Shown here one piece after another: positions 1-7,839 of a stretch of 20,951 nt of DNA (position 1 is the first letter of the stretch; each line of letters begins with the position of its first letter). The notes under the pieces are model-generated. The model saw only the letters and a program-made list of their open reading frames with translations, made no database searches and was not told where the DNA came from. Position numbers and translations under genes: made by a program. The stretch spans positions 1 through 20,951 of IMG/VR virus record IMGVR_UViG_3300010291_000124. One strand, given 5' to 3'. This DNA comes from a virus.

Positions 1-205
1 CCAGCTTCACGGCGGGCTTGTCCGCCGTGCTCGAGCAGTGCCGGTTGGCCTCGTAAGCCTCGACATCCTCGAGCCGGTACACGACCCGGCCGCCGATCTT
101 GATGAAAGCGGGGCCCTCACCGGTCCAGCGCCAGCGCTCCAGCGTGCGCGGGCTGATCTTCCATCGAGCCGCAAGCTCGACCTGGTTGAGGTGTGTGACT
201 GACAT
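1..205 (-). CDS. AlpA/MerR-like helix-turn-helix regulator (3' end off window)
   Basis: Reading the minus strand from the ATG whose A is at 205 gives 68 codons before the window edge. The start is supported by an AAGGAG ribosome site about 7 nt upstream on the minus strand. The N-terminal half reads as a small winged-helix module of the AlpA/excisionase type: LNQVELAARW, then ISPRTLERWR, then a beta-hairpin with IGGRVVYRLEDVEAY. Proteins of this family bind DNA and act as excisionases or as activators of integrase and phage genes (family knowledge). The gene is divergent from the AbiE-like operon, with about 160 nt between them. The C-terminus is missing, so no fuller domain structure can be given. 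It suggests that another mobile element or its remnant continues to the left (inference). Confidence 0.75.
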   Translation of the reverse strand, partial: MSVTHLNQVELAARWKISPRTLERWRWTGEGPAFIKIGGRVVYRLEDVEAYEANRHCSSTADKPAVKL

Positions 206-302
206 CGTCGTCTCCTTCGCGATTGGCCGAATGCCTGCGAACGAGACTGCGGTGTGCGAGGGGAGGAGATGGGGAGGCAGAAGGGGAGCGTGCGGGGAGG
301 AA

Positions 303-331
303 TTGATTTCGTCAGAAAAACTCTCTATATT
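303..331 (+). promoter_or_regulatory. Sigma70-type promoter of the AbiE-like operon
   Basis: A -35 box TTGATT at 303-308 and a -10 box TATATT at 326-331 are separated by exactly 17 bp. The next gene starts at 365 with a GAAGGA ribosome site, so transcription would begin about 25 nt before the start codon. The spacing and near-consensus boxes make this the best-looking promoter in the window. The -10 box lies inside the inverted repeat at 311-337. Confidence 0.6.
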
Positions 332-337
332 TCTGAC
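311..337. promoter_or_regulatory. Inverted-repeat operator over the AbiE-like promoter
   Basis: GTCAGAAA (311-318) and TTTCTGAC (330-337) are perfect 8-bp arms separated by 11 nt. They cover the promoter spacer and the -10 box, the position expected for a repressor. AbiEi-type antitoxins are known to repress their own operon by binding inverted repeats near the promoter. That the neighbouring antitoxin binds here is an inference. Confidence 0.55.
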
Positions 338-364
338 ACGATAGAGCCCTGAAGGACCACCCAG

Positions 365-988
365 ATGACTGGCATTGCTGATCGAATCATGAAGCGCGTG
401 CGCGCAAAGGGTCGTGGCCGCTGGGTGTGCACTCCCAAGGACTTCCTTGACCTCGGCAGCCGTGCGGCGGTCGACCAGGCGCTGTCACGTCTGGCGAAGA
501 GCGGGGATCTCCGCCGCGTTGGGCGCGGGCTCTACGATATGCCCCGCACCAGTGGCGTCCTGAAGCGGCCAGCGCCGGTGGACATGGACAAAGCGGTCGC
601 TGCCCTCGCGCGGCGCGACAGCATCCGCATCATGCCTGACGGCATTGCCGCGGCGAACCAGCTGGGCCTGACGAACGCGGTCCCGGCGAAGACAAGCTAT
701 GTGACGGACGGAGCGACGCGGGACGTGAAGATCGGTAACCGGACCGTTCGCCTGCGGCATGCAGGTCCGAGCGTGATGGTTTGGGCCGGAAAATCCTCTG
801 CGCCCGTGGCGCAGGCGCTGCGCTGGCTTGGCCCGCAGGCTGCTTCGGATGTGCGGGTCGCAACCACACTCAAACGGAAACTACCGGATGCCGTGAAGAA
901 GGATCTCGTCCGCAACAGCGGCAGCCTGCCAAGCTGGGCTGCGCCTCTAGCGCATAGTCTTGTCGAGCCGCAAACCGCTGCGCGATGA
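365..988 (+). CDS. AbiEi-like antitoxin / DUF6088 transcriptional regulator
   Basis: 207 aa. The N-terminal part (about residues 1-60) reads as a winged helix: a helix-turn-helix around DFLDLGSRAAVDQALSRL followed by a wing with RVGRGLYDMPR. The remainder resembles the C-terminal domain of AbiEi/DUF6088 antitoxins. The start follows GAAGGA with 8 nt spacing and lies just behind a good promoter. The stop overlaps the next start (ATGA, 985-988), so the downstream AbiEii-like nucleotidyltransferase is translationally coupled. In type IV toxin-antitoxin systems this protein neutralises the partner and represses the operon through upstream inverted repeats (family knowledge). The order antitoxin-then-toxin and the overlap fit that system. 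Some DUF6088 proteins are annotated only as hypothetical, but the partner makes the assignment firm. Confidence 0.85.
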   Translation: MTGIADRIMKRVRAKGRGRWVCTPKDFLDLGSRAAVDQALSRLAKSGDLRRVGRGLYDMPRTSGVLKRPAPVDMDKAVAALARRDSIRIMPDGIAAANQLGLTNAVPAKTSYVTDGATRDVKIGNRTVRLRHAGPSVMVWAGKSSAPVAQALRWLGPQAASDVRVATTLKRKLPDAVKKDLVRNSGSLPSWAAPLAHSLVEPQTAAR

Positions 989-2049
989 GCGAGAGCTACG
1001 CGCGGTTTCTCGCGCTTTCGGATCAGGACAGAAAGGACGTGTTCGAGGCGGCGGCCGACCGTCTCGACACGTTGCCCAGCTACGTCGAGAAGGACTTCTG
1101 GGTCTGCTTCGTGCTCGACGCGCTCTACAACCGCCTGCCGGACAGCCACCCGCAACTCCTGTTCAAGGGCGGCACGGCGCTGTCCAAGGCGTTTGGGCTT
1201 ATCCGCCGCTTCTCGGAGGACATCGATCTAGTCGTCTGTCGCGACGGACTGGGCTTCGGGGCCGAACGCGACCCGACAAACCCCGAAGGCATCTCCGGAA
1301 AGAAGCGCAAAGCGCTGTTCGACGAGCTGAAAGAGGCCTGCAGCGCCTATATCCGCGGCGATCTCGCTGCGGCTCTGGGGTCGCTTCTCGACGAGCGCTG
1401 CGAGATCGTCCCCGACGACGAGGATGCGGATCAACAGACACTGCTGATCGAGTACCCCACGCTCTACCCGAGCGCCGATCTTCCCTACGTCTTGCCGCGC
1501 GTTAAGCTCGAAGCGGGCGCGCGCTCGGCGCTGGATCCGAATGTGAGGGCAAGCGTGACCCCCTATATCACAGGGGACCTCGCGGAAGATTGGTCGTTCG
1601 AGGTCGGCAACATCCATGTCATCTCCCCGGCGCGGACCTACCTGGAAAAACTTCTGATCCTCCACGGCGCATTCTGCGGACATCGCGACGAAGGTCGGGT
1701 GCCTGCGGACAAGGACAGGATATCGCGCCACTATTACGACGTCGCGATGATCACTGGCACCGACATCGGCGGGGCGGCTTTGGCCGACGAGGCGTTGCTC
1801 ACGGCAGTGCGTGAGCACAACCTCATCGCGTTCAAGCAGGCCTGGAAGAAGTTCGATGAAGCCATTCCCGGGTCGCTCCGCGTGGTGCCTTCTGACGAAC
1901 TGCGCGCGGCGATCGAGAAGGACTACGGGGCCATGCAGGGCATGATGCTCGGCGACGCTCCACCCTTCGACTGGGTTATGGAACAACTTCAATTGGCTGA
2001 GGACACCATCAATCGGCGCGAGCCCGCTGCTGCTCCAGGAGCTCCCTGA
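985..2049 (+). CDS. AbiEii/AbiGii-type nucleotidyltransferase toxin
   Basis: 354 aa. The nucleotidyltransferase signature is clear: KGGTALSK at residues 61-68, then SEDIDL at 77-82, whose two aspartates would bind metal. A conserved basic segment PARTYLEKLLILH (215-227) and an SRHYYD motif (about 247-252) also match the AbiEii/DUF1814 family. Family toxins are cytoplasmic nucleotidyltransferases that transfer nucleotides to RNA targets and halt growth, giving abortive infection; the target here is unknown. The ATG lies inside the stop region of the antitoxin gene with no separate ribosome site, so expression depends on coupling. Its last 41 nt overlap the convergent minus-strand gene at 2009-2995, leaving no room for a terminator between them. 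Confidence 0.88.
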   Translation: MSESYARFLALSDQDRKDVFEAAADRLDTLPSYVEKDFWVCFVLDALYNRLPDSHPQLLFKGGTALSKAFGLIRRFSEDIDLVVCRDGLGFGAERDPTNPEGISGKKRKALFDELKEACSAYIRGDLAAALGSLLDERCEIVPDDEDADQQTLLIEYPTLYPSADLPYVLPRVKLEAGARSALDPNVRASVTPYITGDLAEDWSFEVGNIHVISPARTYLEKLLILHGAFCGHRDEGRVPADKDRISRHYYDVAMITGTDIGGAALADEALLTAVREHNLIAFKQAWKKFDEAIPGSLRVVPSDELRAAIEKDYGAMQGMMLGDAPPFDWVMEQLQLAEDTINRREPAAAPGAP

Positions 2050-2995
2050 CGCGAAGCCTGCAGGACCCGCCCGTCGCCTCGATCAGGTCCCGCCAATCCT
2101 CGTGATCCTTGAAGATATCTCTCATCCGGCTCGACGACTTGAACTCCAAGTCGGCGAACATCACCTCGGTGCTGACGCTTTCCACGCCATTTTCCCATGC
2201 ATTGAAAAGGTACTCGACGATCTGGCGCCGCTTGTCGCCGCTGAACTTGAACTCCCTGTCGCCGACCCAGAAATGCCGGAACCCAGCCGCGTGGCGCACG
2301 GGATCGGCCGCTCGGGAAACCGGGCCGGTCTTCAATTGCGCCGCGAGGTAGGTAGGCTCAATGATGAGCCCCGCGCTATGGTTCACGAGGTCATCCAGCG
2401 CGATGATCTGGTGCCGTGACAGCTCAGCTTCGGCGAGACCGGGGGTCGATGAAGTAGTCACCACGACCCTGAAATCCGCGGGAGGGCGGCCACCGAGATA
2501 AGCGACGACCTGCCGCCAGACATCCCGATCGGTCAGCCTCCGCGCGAACCAGACCGGGACCCGCCCCCCGCGTCCAGGCAATCGGACATCGCCGATCTCC
2601 CATAAGGTGCCGGAAATGCGTTCAGCCGGCCGAGCCTTAACCGGCAGATCAAGCCGAGCCGCAAGCCGCTGAAGCAAGGCCAGAGGGTCGATCCGATAGA
2701 CCTGGAGGCGCTTCTCTTCGACGGTTACCCATCCCGCCGCAGGACTGAAATATCCGTAGGCTTGATGCTCGGGCGACCATTCGAGGCTCACAGGTTCATC
2801 GTCATGGTCGGTCAGCGATGTAGCGGCCGGAACGGGCCCATCCGGCACCAGGAGACCAGCGCCGATCAAAGGAGCGGCGCTGGTGGCATGATAGTCGCTC
2901 AGGATGGCGCCGGCGATCCGCGCCTCCTCTGTCTCGACGATGCTGACGAAAAGCCTCGCGGCGCGCTCATCAATCTTCGACAACGACCGGGTCAT
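2009..2995 (-). CDS. Unrecognised 328-aa protein, third gene of the minus-strand operon
   Basis: I do not recognise the family. The protein is soluble-looking, with no membrane segment or signal peptide. Residues from about 250 to the end (after DREFKFSGDKRRQIVEYL) look like a compact winged-helix-type domain, with an LxxL-rich helix followed by basic stretches. The middle is beta-rich, with several tryptophans (VPVWFARR, DVWRQVVAYLGGRP). It starts 26 nt inside the end of the 395-aa gene and has only a weak ribosome site, so the two are probably translationally coupled and act together. Its 3' end overlaps the AbiEii-like gene antisense by 41 nt. The C-terminal domain suggests DNA binding, but that is a weak inference. 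Confidence 0.8.
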   Translation of the reverse strand: MTRSLSKIDERAARLFVSIVETEEARIAGAILSDYHATSAAPLIGAGLLVPDGPVPAATSLTDHDDEPVSLEWSPEHQAYGYFSPAAGWVTVEEKRLQVYRIDPLALLQRLAARLDLPVKARPAERISGTLWEIGDVRLPGRGGRVPVWFARRLTDRDVWRQVVAYLGGRPPADFRVVVTTSSTPGLAEAELSRHQIIALDDLVNHSAGLIIEPTYLAAQLKTGPVSRAADPVRHAAGFRHFWVGDREFKFSGDKRRQIVEYLFNAWENGVESVSTEVMFADLEFKSSSRMRDIFKDHEDWRDLIEATGGSCRLRVRELLEQQRARAD

Positions 2996-4157
2996 CGACC
3001 AGAATTCCCCAACGCCGCAGGTACTTCTCTCCGATCACCTGCTCTTCCTCGGTCTGATCCTTGAGGTTGCAGCCGTGCGGCATGGTGATCGTCAGCGGCA
3101 GCGTGCGGCCACGCCGAGCGCCCGGTTTCCGGTGGAACTTGATCGCCAGCTTCGCTTGCGTCGCCACCCAGCCGCCGCTGAGCGGATTGCCGGGGCCAAG
3201 CCGAGCCTCAGCCATCGTCCAGATGTTGCGGTCAGCCTTGCTGAGGCATTCCAGAGTAACGCGTTCCCCGACGGCGTCGATCGGCATCAGCCTCAGCTGG
3301 CGAACCTCGACCCGCTCGATCCCGTCCTCGACATCGGTCGGGAAGGAATGCGGCGCCAAGAGCACCGCGAGATCGTAGTGCCGCATCGGCACCTTCTCGT
3401 CCCTGAACTCCACGCCGAGAAGATCCCGCGCGAGAAACTGCGCCATCTCGGACCGGCTTTCGCGATCGCTGGCGACGACCTCGATCACCCCGGTCGCGGG
3501 CTCATAGGTCATGGCAGCCTCAAAGACGGGCCGATAAGGCTGGCGCACCAACTCTCCGTCGTCATCAAAGGCGAACTGATCGTCCGGCAAGCCCTCCCTG
3601 TATACCGTGATCTGTACGAGCTCGCAGTCGTCGCCGTCGAAGGTGGGCCGTACCCGCTCGAAGATATCAACATGGACGTTCTTCGACGCGAACCTCTTCC
3701 GCAGCGCCGCCTTGAACGCATCCAGAGCATGCGCGTCGCGACGGACGTTAAGGTTCGCATCGCAGAGGAAGCCATCCCAGCTCCGCCCGCGACGGCGCTC
3801 GTCGGTGAAGCGGACCTCTTCTGCATGCCGGAACCGGTCCCGGTCGCTGAGGAAAAGCCACAGCGACCGGGCGTGGCCATTCTCGAGTTCGTCGAGAACT
3901 TCCCGATCGTCGATGACACTGTAGAGCGCCGTCTGGCCCGCATCGTCGGCCATCGCGCTGACGCGCTCGCCGTCGTTGATGATGCGGCCCCGTGCTTCGT
4001 CGTCCATTTCGTCGACCGCCTGAAGCAAGGGCTTCACGACCTCCGGTTCGGACGCGTCCCAATCCACAGGCGTCGGCAACACGATCCCTGTCTTGGTGAA
4101 ATAGTCTCGCAGCCAGGCCGGAGGGGTGTTGCGGATAAAGTTCGTCACCGACGCCAT
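2970..4157 (-). CDS. Unrecognised 395-aa protein, second gene of the minus-strand operon
   Basis: I do not recognise the family. The start ATG (A at 4157) follows a good GGAGG ribosome site and lies 13 nt after the stop of the DUF2188 gene. The sequence is acidic, with many Asp/Glu runs (VDEMDDEARG, FAFDDDGELV), and has no transmembrane segment. The N-terminal half has a helical segment (TNFIRNTPPAWLRDYF), and the centre is mixed alpha/beta (NVHVDIFERV, DCELVQITVYREG). A basic C-terminal part (KFHRKPGARRGRTLPL) precedes a final acidic tail. No catalytic motif I can name is visible. Tight packing and overlap with the next gene indicate one operon with 2009-2995 and 4171-4410. A role in defence or element maintenance is a guess from location. 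Confidence 0.8.
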   Translation of the reverse strand: MASVTNFIRNTPPAWLRDYFTKTGIVLPTPVDWDASEPEVVKPLLQAVDEMDDEARGRIINDGERVSAMADDAGQTALYSVIDDREVLDELENGHARSLWLFLSDRDRFRHAEEVRFTDERRRGRSWDGFLCDANLNVRRDAHALDAFKAALRKRFASKNVHVDIFERVRPTFDGDDCELVQITVYREGLPDDQFAFDDDGELVRQPYRPVFEAAMTYEPATGVIEVVASDRESRSEMAQFLARDLLGVEFRDEKVPMRHYDLAVLLAPHSFPTDVEDGIERVEVRQLRLMPIDAVGERVTLECLSKADRNIWTMAEARLGPGNPLSGGWVATQAKLAIKFHRKPGARRGRTLPLTITMPHGCNLKDQTEEEQVIGEKYLRRWGILVDDPVVVED

Positions 4158-4170
4158 GCCCTAAACCTCC

Positions 4171-4410
4171 TCAGCCCTTGATGTTGCGGGGATCGTTGCC
4201 GTGCGAGTCCGACTGCGCGATCCGCCCATCACGGTTGTGGATCTTCAGCTCGGTCTCGGCATTGCGGCTGATTTCGCGGGCGCGCTGAACCGCCTCCTGC
4301 TTGGTGTCGAAGTGCCCGCTGGAACGCGACGCTCCGCCACGACGGACATCCCATCCACCTTCCGCGTTCGGCACGACGTGATGCGTGCCCGGTTTCTTGC
4401 CTTCAGCCAT
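4171..4410 (-). CDS. DUF2188 domain small protein, first gene of the minus-strand operon
   Basis: 79 aa from the ATG whose A is at 4410. A longer reading frame begins at 4437, but only the 4410 ATG has a strong ribosome site (AAGGAGG, about 6 nt upstream), so the shorter form is preferred. The layout is typical of DUF2188 proteins: HHVVPNAEGGWDVRRGG, then a HFDTKQEAVQRAREI helix, then ELKIHNRDGRIAQSDSHGNDP. These are small, highly charged proteins of unknown biochemical role, common in bacterial accessory DNA and often annotated only by domain name. It leads the operon, is divergent from the XRE gene, and precedes the two unrecognised proteins closely. Confidence 0.85.
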   Translation of the reverse strand: MAEGKKPGTHHVVPNAEGGWDVRRGGASRSSGHFDTKQEAVQRAREISRNAETELKIHNRDGRIAQSDSHGNDPRNIKG

Positions 4411-4445
4411 TCTGGCCTCCTTGTCTGGTTTCTGCATGAATCTAA

Positions 4446-4461
4446 GTTCGGACTAACGAAC
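4446..4461. promoter_or_regulatory. Candidate XRE operator (short inverted repeat)
   Basis: GTTCG (4446-4450) and CGAAC (4457-4461) form a perfect 5-bp inverted repeat with a 6-nt spacer, midway between the divergent DUF2188 and XRE genes. XRE repressors usually bind short symmetric sites in exactly this setting. The arms are short enough to arise by chance, so this is tentative. Confidence 0.25.
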
Positions 4462-4547
4462 CTGCGCGGAAGATAGGGATTGCGCGTATGGCGTGTCAAG
4501 AACTAGAGGTATGGCAAAAACGAACCGCCGATGGAGAGGAGTTCACC

Positions 4548-4868
4548 GTGCCAACACCACTGGGGGAGCGCGTTCGCGAGCTACGGCGAAAGCGCGGCCT
4601 CACCCTGGAAGGACTCGCTGAGCGGGTCGGCTCCAGCAAAAGCTACATGTGGGAGATAGAGAACAAGGAAGTCGCGCGACCCTCGGCCGAAAAGCTGGCC
4701 CTGATCGCCACCGCACTCGGCACCACCGTCGAGTTCCTGCTGGTTGGCGATGGAGAACAGGAGGAGGAAAATGCTGAAGACGTTGCCTTCTTCCGAAAAT
4801 ACAAGAAACTCGACGCGCCAGTGAAAGAGCGCCTTCGCAAGATGCTGGATATCCTGGACGACGACTGA
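4548..4868 (+). CDS. XRE-family helix-turn-helix transcriptional regulator
   Basis: 106 aa from a GTG start at 4548. A longer frame begins at 4488, but the GTG has a GGAGAGGAG ribosome site 5-8 nt upstream and the protein then begins with the family-typical PTPLGERVRELRRKRG. The cro/cI-like HTH spans about residues 5-60 (LTLEGLAERVGSSKSY, then EIENKEVARPSAEKLALIA). The acidic C-terminal part (AFFRKYKKLDAPVKERL) is a short helical tail. The stop overlaps the start of the metalloprotease gene by one base (TGATG, 4866-4870). XRE/ImmA pairs are known switches of mobile elements, in which the protease inactivates the repressor. It probably represses its own promoter and possibly the divergent operon (inference). 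Confidence 0.9.
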   Translation: MPTPLGERVRELRRKRGLTLEGLAERVGSSKSYMWEIENKEVARPSAEKLALIATALGTTVEFLLVGDGEQEEENAEDVAFFRKYKKLDAPVKERLRKMLDILDDD

Positions 4869-5800
4869 TGACTGACGGAAAGCGCAAATCTCCGCAGAAG
4901 GAGGCTAATCGGCTCTCGAACCTCCTTCGTCAGGTTCTCGGAGAGGACCGTTTCCCGGTCGATATCGAAGCTCTTGCTCGCGAGGTGTCGAGGAATAACG
5001 AGGACCCGATCGGCAAGATCGTCGGTGGGGAGTTACCAGGCTTCGAGGGGATGCTCCGGCCACATCGAAGGCGTCCGGAATGGCACATTGTTTACAACGA
5101 CGATCCCCGTTATCGCGGCCGTGTACGGTTCACCATCGCGCATGAATTCGGCCACTATCAGCTGCATCGGCCGCCCCTCTCCGGCCAGGACTATGTGAGC
5201 GGCACCCTCGAGCGCGATTGCGACTTCCAGTGTAAGCCGCTGCGACCCAGCGCGTGGCAAGATGCCGAAAGGCAGCGTGAGGAGGAGGCCGACACGTTCG
5301 CGTCCTTCCTTCTGATGCCGCTCGATGACTACCGCGCACAGGTGGACGGCGAGGAGATGACCGTCGACCTCCTGAATCACGTCACGGACCGCTACGGCGT
5401 TTCGCTCACGGCCGCCTGCCGAAAGTGGATCGACTTCACCGACAAGCGGGCGGCCATGGTCGTCGCGCGCGACGGCTACGCGACATGGGGACGTGCAAGC
5501 AGGGCCGCCCTCAAGAGTGGGATCTTCGTTCGATCGGGGATGCAAATCCCTGAAAACGCACTGGCAGCCATCGGCGCCGACGAAAAAGGGTTCGTCTCGA
5601 GTCAACCCGTTTCGCGGCCGGCCGGAGTAAGGAACTTCAGCCGGGGACCCGAACCTGTGCGAGAGTTGGCGATGGTATCTGAGTTCCTCGATCTGTCCTT
5701 AACCATCCTGCAGTTCGACGACACCGTCGATGTCAGAGAAATTGAGGAGGACGAGCCTTGGGACACTTACGACCAGTTTCAGTTAGGTCGCGGATCATGA
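4868..5800 (+). CDS. ImmA/IrrE-family metallo-endopeptidase
   Basis: 310 aa. The zinc-binding HEFGH motif is at residues 92-96, with the third ligand expected in the EEADTFASFLLMP segment (about 139-151). This is the standard COG2856/ImmA arrangement. The C-terminal region (about 200-310) is less conserved and may sense a signal or bind the partner. Family members are cytoplasmic proteases that cleave or inactivate a partner XRE repressor (ImmA-ImmR of ICEBs1, IrrE-DdrO). The one-base overlap with the XRE gene indicates translational coupling and matched stoichiometry. It probably relieves XRE repression on stress or infection; which promoter this frees is not shown by the sequence. Confidence 0.9.
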   Translation: MTDGKRKSPQKEANRLSNLLRQVLGEDRFPVDIEALAREVSRNNEDPIGKIVGGELPGFEGMLRPHRRRPEWHIVYNDDPRYRGRVRFTIAHEFGHYQLHRPPLSGQDYVSGTLERDCDFQCKPLRPSAWQDAERQREEEADTFASFLLMPLDDYRAQVDGEEMTVDLLNHVTDRYGVSLTAACRKWIDFTDKRAAMVVARDGYATWGRASRAALKSGIFVRSGMQIPENALAAIGADEKGFVSSQPVSRPAGVRNFSRGPEPVRELAMVSEFLDLSLTILQFDDTVDVREIEEDEPWDTYDQFQLGRGS

Positions 5801-5952
5801 GTTCGATATTCATGCAAACTCTCATGTTCACGGAATTCTTGCCGCCTCACAGCTTCCCAGACGTAGGAAATCGACACACTCGATGCTGCAAAGCACCCAA
5901 CTCATGATACGAAGGACAACGAAATAAGATACAGTTAGAGAAAAGGAGCACC
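5801..5952. other. Intergenic leader before the SIR2-APAZ/Ago operon
   Basis: This 152-nt gap is clearly more A+T-rich than its surroundings, consistent with a promoter region for the following two genes. CATGAG (5796-5801) and CTCATG (5821-5826) form a 6-bp inverted repeat just after the protease stop, and CTCATG recurs near 5900. I could not identify a convincing -35/-10 pair, and no small gene is evident. Confidence 0.4.
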
Positions 5953-7839
5953 GTGCACAGCTCTATCTCCACCATCTCTGCAATGGAGTTCGCCACAGCA
6001 CTGGCGTTAAGGCCAAATCTAGTCGCTTGGTTTCTAGGCGCCGGAGCATCGGCATCCTCAGGGATCCCCACTGGCTATGCAATGATTCGGGATTTCAAGG
6101 CACAGATATTTTGTCGGGAGAACAACCTATCGAAACGCGAGATCGACACTGGCGACCAAGTATGGATTGATCGGATTGAGGATTTTTTCCGCCGGACTTC
6201 GATCCTTCCGCCGGATGGGGATCCTGCTGAGTACGCGGCTGCGTTTGAGGCGGTGTACCCACAGCCCCGGCACCGGAGACAATACATCAGCGACGCCATC
6301 ACAAAGGGCAAGCCATGTTTCGGACATCGGGTGCTTGGCAGCCTTTTGACCGCGCGAAAGATCGACTGCGTATTCACGACAAACTTCGACCCGCTTGTTG
6401 AGGAAGCTGCATACGCGGCCAATTCGTTACTGCCAACCGGACAGCAGGCTCGGCCAACTGTGGCCGCGATCGACTCCGCTGAACGCGCATTGCGATGCCT
6501 CAATGAGTCCGACTGGCCTTTGGTTGCAAAGCTCCACGGGGACTACCAATCCGCATCGATCAAGAACACTGGCTCAGAGCTGGAACGACAAGACGAAAGG
6601 ATGCGGCACGTATTGATTGAAGTCAGCAAGCGCTACGGCTTGGTGTTTGTCGGCTATAGCGGTCGCGACGCATCAATAATGGAGGCCTTGAATTCAGTTC
6701 TTCAAGAGAGCGCCCCATTCCCCAACGGCCTCTATTGGGTGACTTCTTCGGCGTCGCGCCTCTTGCCGGCCGTAGCTCAGTTCCTCAAGAGCGCCCAATC
6801 CGCTGGAGTGGATGTGGCCGTGGTTGAGTGCAAGACTTTCGATGAACTCGCAGCCGATGTCATCAAACACATTGACCTGCCGCAGGTGCTCCTCGAGCAC
6901 GTGATGCAGGGACGCCCCGCTCCTCGGGCTGTGCCTGTCAAACTGCCCGACGCGACGCCGCGTTCGTTTCCAGTGCTCAGGTACTCGTCACTCCTCATAG
7001 AGTCGATGCCAACTAATGCACGACGAATTACGTTGGCGCGGCCTGTGACCTCTCCAGAGGTAAGAGCCTTGCTGAAAGAGAGGCGTAGCAGGGCAGTTGT
7101 AGCTGCGAATGGTCGCGAACTCGCAGTCTTCGGCAAAGACGAGGAGCTATTGGCGGCACTTGCTCCTCTTGGCGCACAGGTGGCGGGGAACATTGAACTA
7201 GATGCTGTCAAGGATAGCTGGGCACTTGGGCTTCTCTACGATGCGCTAGTCACAGCCCTGTCGAGGAATCGGCCTCTCATCCCACGTTTCAGGCGTTCAG
7301 GCCACTCGCTCGTTGTCGCAGCACCTCGTGTGCACGAGGACCAGGAACGATGCCGTAGGCGCGCTCAGGAGCTGAATAAGCTCCGCTCCGCATATGGTAG
7401 TGAACTGACCGGCAAAGTGCCGGACCTCATGCTCCCCTACCAAGAAGGCGTTTCATTGAAGCTAGAAAAAATTGAGGAACGCTGGTGGTGTGGATTTGAG
7501 CCATACACTTTTGTGGATATTCCCAGAATAGATCGTCTGCCGGCAGGCGAGACTGAATCGGTAGAATTAACTCATGACATCATTTCGGCACCACCTGATC
7601 GTCGTGGCGGCGATCCAGCGGGCGACTGGCGCAGAGAACGCTGGGCCCGTAAGTACAACAGGCAATGGGCCGAGATCATCGATGCGTGGGCACAGATTCT
7701 TACGGCGACCAATGACAGAAAGGTGCGAGCTTTCGGACTGAATGCCGGCACTGGGATAGACGCCGTGTTCGCCATCTCGCACGTCACCGGATGGAGCCGC
7801 CCAGGCCATCATCACCCGTACTTTGATAGGAGCAAGTGA
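5953..7839 (+). CDS. SIR2-APAZ effector subunit of a short-Argonaute defence system (SPARSA)
   Basis: 628 aa from GTG at 5953, after an AAGGAG site with short spacing; the next in-frame ATG (5983) has none. Residues about 20-290 form a SIR2 NADase domain: GAGAS (29-33) in the nucleotide loop, TTNFDPLVE with catalytic-position Asn144, KLHGD with His195, and GYSGRD (234-239). From about 320 to the end is an APAZ-type region, ending in the typical ERWARKYNRQW and IDAVFAISHVTGWSR segments. In characterised SIR2-APAZ/Ago systems the APAZ part binds short Ago; guide RNA pairing with invader DNA activates NAD+ hydrolysis and kills the infected cell. The downstream Ago gene overlaps by one base. The lower G+C suggests recent transfer. 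Confidence in the domain call is high; activity is inferred. Confidence 0.92.
   Translation: MHSSISTISAMEFATALALRPNLVAWFLGAGASASSGIPTGYAMIRDFKAQIFCRENNLSKREIDTGDQVWIDRIEDFFRRTSILPPDGDPAEYAAAFEAVYPQPRHRRQYISDAITKGKPCFGHRVLGSLLTARKIDCVFTTNFDPLVEEAAYAANSLLPTGQQARPTVAAIDSAERALRCLNESDWPLVAKLHGDYQSASIKNTGSELERQDERMRHVLIEVSKRYGLVFVGYSGRDASIMEALNSVLQESAPFPNGLYWVTSSASRLLPAVAQFLKSAQSAGVDVAVVECKTFDELAADVIKHIDLPQVLLEHVMQGRPAPRAVPVKLPDATPRSFPVLRYSSLLIESMPTNARRITLARPVTSPEVRALLKERRSRAVVAANGRELAVFGKDEELLAALAPLGAQVAGNIELDAVKDSWALGLLYDALVTALSRNRPLIPRFRRSGHSLVVAAPRVHEDQERCRRRAQELNKLRSAYGSELTGKVPDLMLPYQEGVSLKLEKIEERWWCGFEPYTFVDIPRIDRLPAGETESVELTHDIISAPPDRRGGDPAGDWRRERWARKYNRQWAEIIDAWAQILTATNDRKVRAFGLNAGTGIDAVFAISHVTGWSRPGHHHPYFDRSK

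Larger units (their letters stand above)
206..364. other. Intergenic divergent promoter region
   Basis: This 159-nt gap separates the minus-strand HTH gene from the plus-strand AbiE-like operon. It contains the promoter and inverted repeat listed separately (303-337). I see no other gene in it; a short open frame crossing it has no ribosome site and overlaps the HTH gene antisense. Confidence 0.6.

Noticed and set aside
2904-4181. 425-aa plus-strand open frame
   Set aside because: It is antisense to the minus-strand operon, whose genes have good ribosome sites, coupling and a DUF2188 leader. The plus frame reads as arginine/proline-rich shadow translation typical of high-G+C DNA.
4411-4437. 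Upstream ATG for the DUF2188 gene
   Set aside because: No ribosome site; the internal ATG at 4410 has AAGGAGG at ideal spacing.
4488-4547. Upstream ATG for the XRE gene
   Set aside because: The in-frame GTG at 4548 has a strong ribosome site and gives a family-typical N-terminus.
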